Shown piece after piece: positions 18,741 to 26,688 of a stretch of DNA of 64,000 nt. Numbering within the stretch: position 1 is the first letter of the stretch; each line of letters starts with the position of its first letter. The notes under the pieces are model-generated. The model did no database searches and was not told the DNA's origin. It worked only from the letters and a program-made list of their open reading frames with translations. Both the position numbers and the translations under genes were made by a program. Source of the DNA: Acidimicrobiia bacterium (GTDB lineage: Bacteria > Actinomycetota > Acidimicrobiia > Spongiisociales > UBA5794); the NCBI GenBank assembly GCA_036396535.1, contig DASWKR010000051.1:44593-108592 (forward strand). Reading direction: 5' to 3'.

Positions 18741-21314
18741 TCAGCCCCTTGCGCCGGCCAGGGCGGTCCGGGTCGACTCGATGAGCTCGGCCATACCGAT
18801 CCGACGGCCGTCACTGTGAACCGCCTCGAACGCTTCGCCGCCGAGATGGGCTCTGGCAGCCTCGACCGCAACCTCCGCCTGTTGGATGTCTTCGAACCAG
18901 AAGGCCAAGCCCAGCCGCTCGAAGGCAGCCTCGGATGCGGCGATCAGGACGACCCCGCTCTCAGTCCGGCCCCGTGCGACCTCGAGGGACCCGATGCAGT
19001 GAGAACACGAGGCGATTCCCTCTTGGTAGCGGGCACCGACCATGAACTCGAACGCCTCGCCAAAGGCGACGGCCGCATCTTCGAGGCGACCCACCATCAG
19101 ATAGGCGAGACCGAGGTTCCATCGCATCCAGGCGATGAGGAGGCCGTAGTCGTGGCGCTCCGCTTCGGCGAGGGTTTCCTCCCGGAGGCGGATCAGCGAG
19201 TCGAAGTCACCGATCTGCCCGTCGATGAAGCTCACAGAGAGCATCGCCACCAGCCGACCCACCGGGTCGTCGAGACGCTCGAAGATGACCAGCGCCCGGT
19301 CGAGCAAGGTTCGTGCTTCACCGGGGTCCTCGAGAACGCCGGCGAGGAATGTGGCGGCCAAAGCCTCCCCGTGCTCGTTGCCGCGCTGCCGGAACCCGTC
19401 GAGAGCGGCCCGCACCCTCTCGGCGGCCACCGCCGTGTCGCCCCGCTGGATCGACGTGAAGCCGACCAGCCAGTCGAGTGCCGGGCCCTCCGCCCTGCTG
19501 TCTACCCGCTGCAGCCAGCTAACGAGATCAGACAGCCGATCGCCGTTGTACCAGTAGATCCAGATATCGAGGAGCACGTCGGCCATGTCGGCCGCCCGGC
19601 CGCTCTCGATGGTCCACTCCATGGCCGCGATGAGGTTGGCGTGATCGACCACGATCTCGGCGTCGGCATCACCCGAAGTCTCGAGGCGGCGACGCATCGA
19701 TGGAGCGTTGCCCACGTAGGAGTCGACGAGGCGGTCGCGCGTGGATCCCGTCTCACCGGCAGCCTCGAGCAGCTCAGCGCCGTACTCGCGCAACAACGAG
19801 AGTTGCCGGAATCGTGTCCCACCGGGGAGGTCGGTGATGGCGTGGACCAGTGAGGTGTCGACGAGGGCCTCGATGTCCTCGAGCAGCGAGCCCTCCTGCC
19901 CGACGGCGCAGACCTGCTCCAACATGGCCAGGGAGGCCCCGGCCGGCAGGGCAGACAGACGGGCGAACACCGACTGCTGGCTCGGCTTGGTGGCCTGAAG
20001 GCTCCAGTCGATGGTGCTGCGGATCGTGCGATGACGCTCCGGGGCGTCCGCTCCCGCGGTGCCCAGAGCGTCGAGGGAGCGAGAGAGCATGCGGTCGAGG
20101 TCCGCCAGACTGAGCATCCTCGTCCTTGCCGCAACCAGTTCGATGGCGAGGGGGAGCCCGTCGAGACGGCGACAGATCGACCGGACCAGCGGTTCATCCG
20201 AGTCCGTGAGGGTGATGCCCTGCACCGAGGCCCGGTCGATGAACATGGCGACGGCCGGGCTCGCCTCGTCGTCACCGGCGACGGGCAGGGGAGAGATCCG
20301 ACAGATCCGCTCGGCGGCGATTCCGAGCGGGGTGCGGCTGGTGGCTATGAGACGGAGGTCCGGACAGCAGGCGAGGAGTCGGGCGATCACGGGGCTGGCG
20401 TCGACCACGTGCTCGAAATTGTCGACGACGACCAAGGTCGACGTAGTCAGCCCTTCAGCCACGAGGTCCACGATGTCGGCGGTTCCCTCGGGATGGATGC
20501 CGACCGATTCGGCAAAGGCGAGGGCGACCCCGTCGGGACCGGAGACAGGGGCCAGGTCGGCGAAGTAGATGCCGCCGGGCATCGCGGTCTCGAAGCGCCG
20601 GGCGGTCTCGACAGCCAGCCTGGTCTTGCCGATCCCGCCGGCCCCGTGCAACGTGACCAGGCGGGCTCCATCCTCGAGCATCCCGGCGAGCCGATCCACG
20701 TCCGGCCCTCGGCCGAAGAAGCCGGTGTTGAAGGTGGGGAGGGGCCGACCGCGGGTCTTGGCGCTTCGCGGCGGCGGGAAGTTGTCGGGCAGACCCGGGA
20801 TCACCAGTTGGAACACACGTTCCTCACGAGTGATCCCCCGCAACTGCTGCCGCCCGAGATCGATGAAGCCCAGCTCGTCGGGGAGGCGTCCTTGGACGAG
20901 GGCACGGGTCGACTCCGAGAGGAGCACCTGGCCACCATGCGCCATCGCCTCGAGACGTGCCGCCCGATTCACATCCGGCCCGTAGAAGTCGCCGTCCCGG
21001 CTCTCCACCACACCGGTGCTGAGGGCTATCCGCACCAGGAGTTGCCCCACTCCCCCCGGCCAGTCTTCCTCGTGAAGCGCACGTTGGATCGCCGACGACG
21101 CCTCAACCGCCCTGGTCGGGTCGTCGAAGACGAACATGAACCCATCACCCTTGTCCTTGACCACCCGTCCGTCGAAACGGCCGACGGTCTCGGTCAGGAT
21201 TTGGTTGTGTCGGGCATGGGCCACCCTCATCGCGTCGCCCTGGCCATCCCAGAGCCTGGTACTTCCTTCGATGTCGGTGAAGACGACGGTGATCGGTGTC
21301 GACGAACCCTGCAT
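18741..21314 (-). CDS. Adenylate cyclase fused to NB-ARC/AAA ATPase and TPR regulator domain
   Basis: An 857-residue signalling protein. Domains: class III cyclase (about 5-175; VVFTDIEGSTRLWD, GDGFMFVFDD, GPDVNRAARLE), a STAND-type ATPase (about 195-480) with Walker A GAGGIGKT (224-231) and Walker B LVVVDNFEHV, the SRTPLGIAAE and GLPLAIELVAARTRMLS segments typical of actinobacterial SARP/LuxR-like ATPases, then helical TPR-like repeats to the end. There is no DNA-binding domain, so it likely turns a bound signal into cAMP production or scaffolding. The ATG at 21314 lies 10 bases after a TACACT box. Confidence 0.88.
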   Translation of the reverse strand: MQGSSTPITVVFTDIEGSTRLWDGQGDAMRVAHARHNQILTETVGRFDGRVVKDKGDGFMFVFDDPTRAVEASSAIQRALHEEDWPGGVGQLLVRIALSTGVVESRDGDFYGPDVNRAARLEAMAHGGQVLLSESTRALVQGRLPDELGFIDLGRQQLRGITREERVFQLVIPGLPDNFPPPRSAKTRGRPLPTFNTGFFGRGPDVDRLAGMLEDGARLVTLHGAGGIGKTRLAVETARRFETAMPGGIYFADLAPVSGPDGVALAFAESVGIHPEGTADIVDLVAEGLTTSTLVVVDNFEHVVDASPVIARLLACCPDLRLIATSRTPLGIAAERICRISPLPVAGDDEASPAVAMFIDRASVQGITLTDSDEPLVRSICRRLDGLPLAIELVAARTRMLSLADLDRMLSRSLDALGTAGADAPERHRTIRSTIDWSLQATKPSQQSVFARLSALPAGASLAMLEQVCAVGQEGSLLEDIEALVDTSLVHAITDLPGGTRFRQLSLLREYGAELLEAAGETGSTRDRLVDSYVGNAPSMRRRLETSGDADAEIVVDHANLIAAMEWTIESGRAADMADVLLDIWIYWYNGDRLSDLVSWLQRVDSRAEGPALDWLVGFTSIQRGDTAVAAERVRAALDGFRQRGNEHGEALAATFLAGVLEDPGEARTLLDRALVIFERLDDPVGRLVAMLSVSFIDGQIGDFDSLIRLREETLAEAERHDYGLLIAWMRWNLGLAYLMVGRLEDAAVAFGEAFEFMVGARYQEGIASCSHCIGSLEVARGRTESGVVLIAASEAAFERLGLAFWFEDIQQAEVAVEAARAHLGGEAFEAVHSDGRRIGMAELIESTRTALAGARG

Positions 21315-21548
21315 GCCGGCCGAGAGTGTATCGGCAGGTCGAGACGCAGACGGGCCGCGCCGGCGGGCAAGCTGGATGGGTCACTCCCGTTGGACTCCGT
21401 CGAGCGCTGCTCCTTCGGGTTCCGCCGTCGGGCGGGACGTCAGCCAGGCGACCGCCTGTCCCTGCAGCGCATGCGTGCCCATGCCCGATCTCGACCGCGT
21501 CGGACCCCGACTCGAAGACCTGTTCAGCACGACCGGTAGGCTGGCCGT

Positions 21549-22844
21549 ATGGTGGGATTGATCGATCGCGGTGCCCTCCACCCCTTGACCGTCGGATTCC
21601 TCGACGCCGAGCTCGAGCATCGGTACCAGGTCGAGGAGGGTGCGGTCGCCGCCGGCGGCTATCGAATCATCTGCGCCGCATCGATCGTTGCCTGGCTGGC
21701 GGCGAGCGTGCTCGTCCCGCTCGGCACCGACCTGTCGTTCGGTCTCACCATCGCCGTCGGTGGTTCGATGGCTGCAGTCAGCACGCTGTGCTTGCTGTTG
21801 GGTCGCTGGGCGGCCACATTGAACCGGCAGCACCTCGTCGCGTCGTTGCTCACCGCGGCGAACGGCCTGGTCATCATCGGGCTGGCAAGGGTTGCCGACT
21901 TCTTCGAGGGGTACGCGGTGGCCGGGATCATGATCCTGTTCGTCTTCGGCTTCGTCTCCCGAACCCGGTTCGTCTTCGCCGCCCTCCGCACCGTCATCAT
22001 CGCCGCCGGGTTCTTCGTCGCGGTAGCGGCGTTCGACGGCGATGGCAGCCTCGTGGTCGACAGCTTCTTCTTCGTGCTGGCTGCGGTCGGCACGCTCCTC
22101 GCCCTGCGCCTGCTCGAGCACGACCGGCGCCGTGTGTGGTACCAGCAGCTCGTGATCGTCGACCAGGCCGAAGCGATCGACGAGGAGCGCCGCACCTCCG
22201 ACCGGCTCCTCCTCAACATCCTTCCCGCATCCGTCTCGGAGCGTCTCAAGGGAGGCGAGTTCCCGATCGCCGACAGCTTCCCTTCCGTCTCGATCGTCTT
22301 CGCCGACATCGTCGGGTTCACGCCGCTCTCCGCCCGTCTGTCCCCCTCTGAGGTGATTGCCATGCTGAGTGGGCTGTACTCGCACTTCGACGATCTCGTC
22401 ACCGCCCGCGGCCTGGAGAAAATCAAGACCATCGGCGACGCCTACATGGCGGTGGGAGGCCTGCCGGAGCCCCTCACGGACCACGCCGAGCGGGTCGTCG
22501 ATCTGGCACTGGCGATGGTGGCCGCCGGTGCGGCGGGCGACTGGCCCGAGGTATCGCTGCGCGTCGGCGTCCATTCGGGCCCGGCAGCCGGTGGTGTCAT
22601 CGGCAGTCGGAAGTTCGCTTACGACGTATGGGGAGACACGGTCAACATAGCCGCGAGGTTGGAGCAGAGCGGGGTGGCCGGGCGGGTCCACGTCAGTGAG
22701 CAGACCCGCCTCATGGTGAACGGCCGGTTTGTCTTCGAGCCGTGCGGTCCCGTCGAGCTCCGAGGCCTGGGGAGGGTGCCCACCTACCTGGTGGTCGGTC
22801 CGGCCTCCGGCGCGACGGCAAGCGGGACAACCACTCGAGGGTGA
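21549..22844 (+). CDS. Membrane class III adenylate/guanylate cyclase
   Basis: A 431-residue protein with six predicted membrane helices (about 35-195), a linker (DRLLLNILPASVSERLK) and a cyclase domain. Catalytic residues are present: Asp in VFADIVGFTPLS, LEKIKTIGDAYMAVGG, Asp/His pair in VGVHSGPAAGG, and GDTVNIAARLEQ. It resembles the cyclase at 12924-14306 throughout, suggesting paralogy. TAGGCT (21537-21542) lies exactly 6 bases before the ATG, so the transcript is probably leaderless. It is divergent from the cyclase-ATPase gene at 21314. Confidence 0.9.
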   Translation: MVGLIDRGALHPLTVGFLDAELEHRYQVEEGAVAAGGYRIICAASIVAWLAASVLVPLGTDLSFGLTIAVGGSMAAVSTLCLLLGRWAATLNRQHLVASLLTAANGLVIIGLARVADFFEGYAVAGIMILFVFGFVSRTRFVFAALRTVIIAAGFFVAVAAFDGDGSLVVDSFFFVLAAVGTLLALRLLEHDRRRVWYQQLVIVDQAEAIDEERRTSDRLLLNILPASVSERLKGGEFPIADSFPSVSIVFADIVGFTPLSARLSPSEVIAMLSGLYSHFDDLVTARGLEKIKTIGDAYMAVGGLPEPLTDHAERVVDLALAMVAAGAAGDWPEVSLRVGVHSGPAAGGVIGSRKFAYDVWGDTVNIAARLEQSGVAGRVHVSEQTRLMVNGRFVFEPCGPVELRGLGRVPTYLVVGPASGATASGTTTRG

Positions 22845-22917
22845 TGTGACACGGCTCCTCCGGGTCGGCCTGCCTCGGGTTGGGTTCGGCGATGCCCCTC
22901 GACGTCACCCGGGTCCG

Positions 22918-23424
22918 TCAGTCCCAGAGGTCGATCTGCGGAAGACCGGCGATCCCCAGAGTCTGCGACAGCTCGCCGCAGTGGTAGACGTCATGGCTGA
23001 AGACCCGCTGGATGACCGAGCCGCGGGTGTGCACCCAGTCCTCGCCGTAGTCCTCGCGACGGAGCTCTTCGGCGAGCATGCCCACGGTCCATCTGTCCAG
23101 ACACTTCTCGACGATGCGGAAAGACGAGTTCAGAGCCTCGATGAGCTCATCGGCGTCGAGCGGGTGGTCGAGGTCGTCGTCCCCGGGGCAGTTGTGGGCG
23201 GCGTCGGTGAACGGCGTGGTCTCGGCGCCGGGCTCCCCGGCGAAGTCGCACAGCCAGAACACTCGCTGGCAGGCGGTGTGGCCCACAGTCGCCCAGATCG
23301 GCCAACGCTCGGGCGACGCCCGAATCGCCAGCTCCTCATCGGTCATCGCCGCAACGACGCCGCGGAGGCGCCGGTTGTACTGGGGCCACATGCCGTAGGC
23401 CGGTCGGATCGTCACGTTGCCCAT
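22918..23424 (-). CDS. DinB-family metal-binding protein
   Basis: A 168-residue four-helix-bundle protein of the DinB/YfiT type. Putative metal ligands are the His in VGHTACQ and the HxxxH in FSHDVYHCGEL. MWPQYNRRLRGVVAAMTDEEL at the N-terminus (shown split: MWPQYNRRL then RGVVAAM) is the usual first helix. Such proteins include mycothiol-dependent transferases in actinobacteria, but the exact reaction cannot be read from the sequence. I prefer ATG at 23424, with GGAGAG upstream, over 23457, which has no site. Confidence 0.8.
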   Translation of the reverse strand: MGNVTIRPAYGMWPQYNRRLRGVVAAMTDEELAIRASPERWPIWATVGHTACQRVFWLCDFAGEPGAETTPFTDAAHNCPGDDDLDHPLDADELIEALNSSFRIVEKCLDRWTVGMLAEELRREDYGEDWVHTRGSVIQRVFSHDVYHCGELSQTLGIAGLPQIDLWD

Positions 23425-23482
23425 CCCGTCACCGCTCTCCGGCCTGCTCTGCGCCATCGTTCGATTGCGGTCGACGATGGAA

Positions 23483-23764
23483 CTACAGCTCGGTCAACAG
23501 CTCGAGGAATTCGTCCCGATCCACTGCGGGCATCGTTTCGGACTTGGCGCCGATCAGATTGCCTATTTTTGCCGCGACCTTCATCGCAGCTCGGTTGTCC
23601 GGACACTCGACGACAGCCAAAACGTCGTGGGCGCCCAGAAGGCCATAGACCGCAAGGATCTCACAGCTCTCGGCTGCGACGATCTCCTGCGCTTTGCCGA
23701 ACCGCTCCGGGCCACCACCTTCGATCGCCCCGGTGTACTTGAACAAGCTCACATACTTGGGAAT
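23483..23764 (-). CDS. GYD-domain protein with a likely ATT start
   Basis: A 93-residue stress-response A/B-barrel-like protein of the GYD family (KYTGAIEGGGPERFGKAQEI, split as KYTGAIEGG and PERFGKAQEI; LLGAHDVLAVVECPD). The first standard start is GTG at 23752, but no Shine-Dalgarno is near it. A perfect AAAGGAG lies 6 bases ahead of ATT at 23764, and starting there gives an N-terminus (M)PKYVSLFKYTG, the usual MPKY-type start of this family. I therefore propose an ATT initiation codon. Function unknown; small GYD proteins are dimeric and may bind a ligand. Confidence 0.75.
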   Translation of the reverse strand: MPKYVSLFKYTGAIEGGGPERFGKAQEIVAAESCEILAVYGLLGAHDVLAVVECPDNRAAMKVAAKIGNLIGAKSETMPAVDRDEFLELLTEL

Positions 23765-24264
23765 CGGATTCTCCTTTGATCGTCGATCATTCGGACCGTG
23801 GTCCGACGTCGTACCTCTGCCACGGCTCTGATGCTGGCACGAAGGATCGGCTCGTCGTCACGTGCCCGGGAGGCTGTTCACCTCGCCCGCGCCCTGGTAG
23901 AGCGCCCGCCTGCCGAGGCCGGGCTCGTTCCGCGCTGCGGGTCGGCTTCACGTCGTGATGGAGTATGTACTCCATCTGGTCTCCTCGTTCCGCCGTGGGT
24001 ACGCGGAGCATAGGCACCGGGTTCGGGAGATGGCAGGTGCAGGACGGGGGATCCTTCCACCACGAGGTCGGCGCAGACGTCGTGTGCTCCGCCGCACCAC
24101 CATGGTCCTCGCTTACGGCGAGGTCACATTCACTCACACCCGCCACCGGTTCTGAGTGCCGGTCAGCGGCCTTCCCAGAACACGTCCCAGAGCCCGCTGA
24201 TCGTGCATGGCGAAGCAGTGCCGGGTGGGCTCCCCGGTCACGCCGGGGAGCCCACCCTCTCACG
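23765..24264. other. Intergenic region with an 18-bp inverted repeat
   Basis: About 500 bases without a confident gene. It contains ATGGAGTA-TG-TACTCCAT at 23958-23975, a perfect 8-bp inverted repeat that could be an operator. On the minus strand AGGAG lies 6 bases ahead of an ATG (23975) that opens a 62-codon Arg/Pro-rich frame to 23787; I do not recognise it and leave it uncalled. The rest shows nothing clear. Confidence 0.4.
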
Positions 24265-25023
24265 TCACGCCGGAGTCGGTCCGGGGATCTGACGCAGGAC
24301 CACATCCCAGCCGGTGTCGTACTCATCGCGCAGGGCGGGCCCGCTGGGGCCACGGGCCTCCCACCCGTCGTGAACCAACGTCACCTCGGTCCCCTCGGCC
24401 GTCGCTCGGAACGTGATCTCGAGGTGGGTCGACTGTGAGGCAGCCATGCCCGGGTGCCAGGTCAGCGCAAGCCGCGCCGCCGGCTGCCAGGCCGTGATCT
24501 CGCCCCAGTCGTGCTCGACACCATCGCGGGTCACCTCGTAGATGCGCCCACCCTGTCCGGGTTCGACCGCCACTCGATCGGCGTCGCTGCCGCCCACGGA
24601 GTGGGTCTGCTTCGGCCACCACTCATCGATCCGACTCGTGAACAGCTCGAAGACCACACCGGGTTCCCCCTGCACCGTGATCGTCTTGACGACCGGCTCG
24701 ATCTGAACCATCTCCATCGCATCCTCCATCTCTCTCTCAACGAAGCCGGCGAACCGACCCATGGCGGTGTCCCACATCTCGTCGACGGCGGCGCGGAGGG
24801 CGGCCATCCCCTCCGCGTCCACCGAGTAGACGTGGCGGTTGCCCACCGTGGTGACTCGGGCGAGCCGAGCGTCCACGAGCACCTTGAGGTGCTGTGACAC
24901 TGCCGGCCGACTCACGGGCAGCTGCTCGGCCAGCTCTCCCACCGACCGGGGCCGGTCAAGGAGCAGTTGGTAGATCCGGCGCCTCGTGGGTGCCGCCAGC
25001 GCCTCGAACTGTTCGCCGCTCAT
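24265..25023 (-). CDS. ArsR-type regulator fused to an AHSA1/SRPBCC domain
   Basis: A 252-residue fusion. Residues about 1-85 are an ArsR winged helix (LAAPTRRRIYQLLLDRPRSV with VGELAEQLPVSRPAVSQHLKVL, each shown within 20). Residues about 105-250 are an AHSA1-like SRPBCC hydrophobic-pocket domain (VFELFTSRIDEWWPKQTHSV; YEVTRDGVEHDWGEITAWQP; FRATAEGTEVTLVHDGW). In most actinobacterial loci these two are separate adjacent genes; here one polypeptide combines DNA binding and probable ligand sensing. A tandem operator lies directly upstream, so autoregulation is likely. No metal-binding Cys motif is seen. Confidence 0.9.
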   Translation of the reverse strand: MSGEQFEALAAPTRRRIYQLLLDRPRSVGELAEQLPVSRPAVSQHLKVLVDARLARVTTVGNRHVYSVDAEGMAALRAAVDEMWDTAMGRFAGFVEREMEDAMEMVQIEPVVKTITVQGEPGVVFELFTSRIDEWWPKQTHSVGGSDADRVAVEPGQGGRIYEVTRDGVEHDWGEITAWQPAARLALTWHPGMAASQSTHLEITFRATAEGTEVTLVHDGWEARGPSGPALRDEYDTGWDVVLRQIPGPTPA

Positions 25024-25033
25024 GATGAGGACA

Positions 25034-25066
25034 GTAAGGAATCACTTACCGTAAGTCAACCCTTAC
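25034..25066 (-). promoter_or_regulatory. Tandem operator for the ArsR-AHSA1 regulator
   Basis: Four alternating half-sites: GTAAG (25034-25038), CTTAC (25045-25049), GTAAG (25051-25055), CTTAC (25062-25066). They form two identical 16-bp inverted repeats GTAAG-N6-CTTAC, 17 bp apart, with the central ACTTACCGTAAGT itself a perfect palindrome. The array starts 11 bases upstream of the ATG at 25023 and would overlap the promoter. Confidence 0.8.
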
Positions 25067-25145
25067 CACGCGCTTTCTACGGATCACGGTCCCGGTGGCT
25101 GGTGGACCGCCCACGGAGCGATCGATCGATTGGATGGCGGCGGTC

Positions 25146-25565
25146 TCAGAAGTCGTGGCCCCAAGGGCCTACGCCGTAGATCCGGTCGACGCTGACCCGG
25201 ACCACGAAGCCGGCCGGCACGTCGCGCATCGGGAACTTCTCGCCGGGACCGACGTAGAAATGGGCGAGGTGATCCATCCACTCGAGGGCCCCGCCGGCCG
25301 TGACACGCCCCCGGCCCGTGATCACGGCGTAGGGGTGGAGCGCACCGCTCGAGCTCTCTTTGGCCTGGAATGAGACGACGACCCTGGAGTCGCGGCGGAT
25401 GCTCTCCAGCTTGTGCTGGTCGGGGAACGTGGCGAATACCAACTCGTCACCGTCGAAACCGGCCCACACCAGGGTCACGTGCGGAGTGCCGTCAGGGTCG
25501 AGCGTGACCAGGTGCCCCAATGGGCCGGTTGCGACCAGATCGCGAACCGACTGTGGGATCTCCAT
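25146..25565 (-). CDS. PPOX-class F420/FMN-dependent protein
   Basis: A 139-residue split-barrel flavin/deazaflavin-binding protein of the Rv1155-like TIGR03618 type: LVATGPLGHLVTLDPDGTPH (exactly 20), VTLVWAGFDGDELVFATFP, KLESIRRDSRVVVSFQ and VTGRGRVT. Members use coenzyme F420 or FMN for small-molecule redox reactions; the substrate is unknown. I chose the ATG at 25565 (MEIPQSVRDLV) because the longer frame to 25676 adds a non-homologous tail. Divergent from the membrane protein gene at 25675. Confidence 0.85.
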   Translation of the reverse strand: MEIPQSVRDLVATGPLGHLVTLDPDGTPHVTLVWAGFDGDELVFATFPDQHKLESIRRDSRVVVSFQAKESSSGALHPYAVITGRGRVTAGGALEWMDHLAHFYVGPGEKFPMRDVPAGFVVRVSVDRIYGVGPWGHDF

Positions 25566-25674
25566 GCGCACCGACGCTACACGACCGTCGGCCACCACCG
25601 CATCGCCCGAGACCGGAGCCCTAGGGTGCGACGGTCGCTGCGGACCATTGCGGCGCAAGTCCTGGAGGTCGGTC

Positions 25675-26283
25675 ATGACCGGAAACGCGAGTTCGGACGG
25701 CGGCTACGGCAGGAGGGTCTTGGTCCTCTTGGCGGTCGTCCTCGCCGCGGTGTGGGGAGTGGCCGTGCTCTTCCACCCGTCCTCCTACACCGGTACCAGC
25801 AACGCCCGCTGGCTCGGCATCCACTACCTGCAGCTGTTCATTGCTCCGTTCGTCGCCATCGGAGTGCTCCACGTCCTCGACGGCATCTCCGGTGCCTGGG
25901 CGCTCGTCGCAAGGATCAGCATCGTGGCCTGGGCGGCGTGGTTCTCGGCCTTCGACGCCGTCGCTGGCATCGCCACCGGGATCCTCTCCGGGGAAGGCGA
26001 GATGACGGCGGCCGATGCGCTGTTCGACAGCGGCGCCGTCGGGGGCACAATGTCGCTGCTCGGTGTCCTCGGCCAGGGCATGTGGCTGATCGTGGCACTC
26101 GCCGCCGGGCTCGCCTTGAGACGCTCCGGCGCCAAGACGATCACCTATGTGGCGATGTTCGTGTCGGCGTTGATTTTCTTCCATCTCGGCCCGGCGGCCG
26201 CCGGTTACCTGGCCCTCGCCGTGGCGCTGTGGACCGCGCTCCCCGCGACGCAAGGGGCGCCGGTGCCCCGCACTACGACATGA
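25675..26283 (+). CDS. Integral membrane protein, unknown function
   Basis: A 202-residue protein with about six membrane helices from residue 15 onward (VLVLLAVVLAAVWGVAVLF; IHYLQLFIAPFVAIGVLHVL; and four more) and loop segments SSYTGTSNARW and SGEGEMTAADALFDSGAVGG. GGAGG lies 6 bases ahead of the ATG at 25675, which excludes the long upstream extension of the frame. No family recognised with certainty; no transporter or enzyme signature. Confidence 0.75.
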   Translation: MTGNASSDGGYGRRVLVLLAVVLAAVWGVAVLFHPSSYTGTSNARWLGIHYLQLFIAPFVAIGVLHVLDGISGAWALVARISIVAWAAWFSAFDAVAGIATGILSGEGEMTAADALFDSGAVGGTMSLLGVLGQGMWLIVALAAGLALRRSGAKTITYVAMFVSALIFFHLGPAAAGYLALAVALWTALPATQGAPVPRTTT

Positions 26284-26311
26284 GAGCAATGGGCGAAAAG
26301 GAGCTTTCCCG

Positions 26312-26455
26312 GTGGCAACGGCCCTCGGAGGGCTCATCGCCTCGGCCACCAGCATCAGGACCACGTTCTTTGTCGGCGCCGGTCTGATCGCGGCGCTGTT
26401 GCCGTTTCTCATCTTCGTGACAAACAGGCACAGCTTGAGCGCGTCACAGGTGTGA
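26312..26455 (+). pseudogene. C-terminal remnant of an MFS transporter
   Basis: A 47-codon frame (GTG to TGA) reading ALGGLIASATSIRTTFFVGA followed by a second hydrophobic stretch and FVTNRHSLSASQV. This is the last two helices of an MFS_3-type major facilitator permease, whose usual ending is a GALLGG...SIRTxFxVGA...LLPFLxFVTxR pattern. Nothing upstream continues the protein, so the rest was lost. AAAAGGAG happens to precede the GTG, so the fragment could still be translated. Confidence 0.6.
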
Positions 26456-26688
26456 CCCCGGATCCTCCCGCGAATCCCGCATCAGCGTCGGCCCTGACCC
26501 GGGGCGGACGGCAACATCGTCGCTTCGATCCGGGATTGGACGCTGACCGAGCCAAGGACGCCGACCAGGGCGATGAGGCACAGTGGCGATGCCTGAGTAG
26601 TGTTGGAGGTCCATGACGTGGCCCCCGGGACTCGTCAACCGTCGATCCAGGAACCGATTAGGGCCGACGTGTTCTATGAAGGGTGTCG

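Noticed and set aside
23787..23975. 62-codon minus-strand frame with AGGAG ahead of the ATG
   Set aside because: Arg/Pro-rich product, no family, no coupling to neighbours; mentioned only as part of the gap.
24310..24330. Another TACTCAT sequence inside the ArsR-AHSA1 gene
   Set aside because: Single, lacks the second copy at 22 bp and lies inside coding sequence, so not part of the ATGAGTAG regulon.
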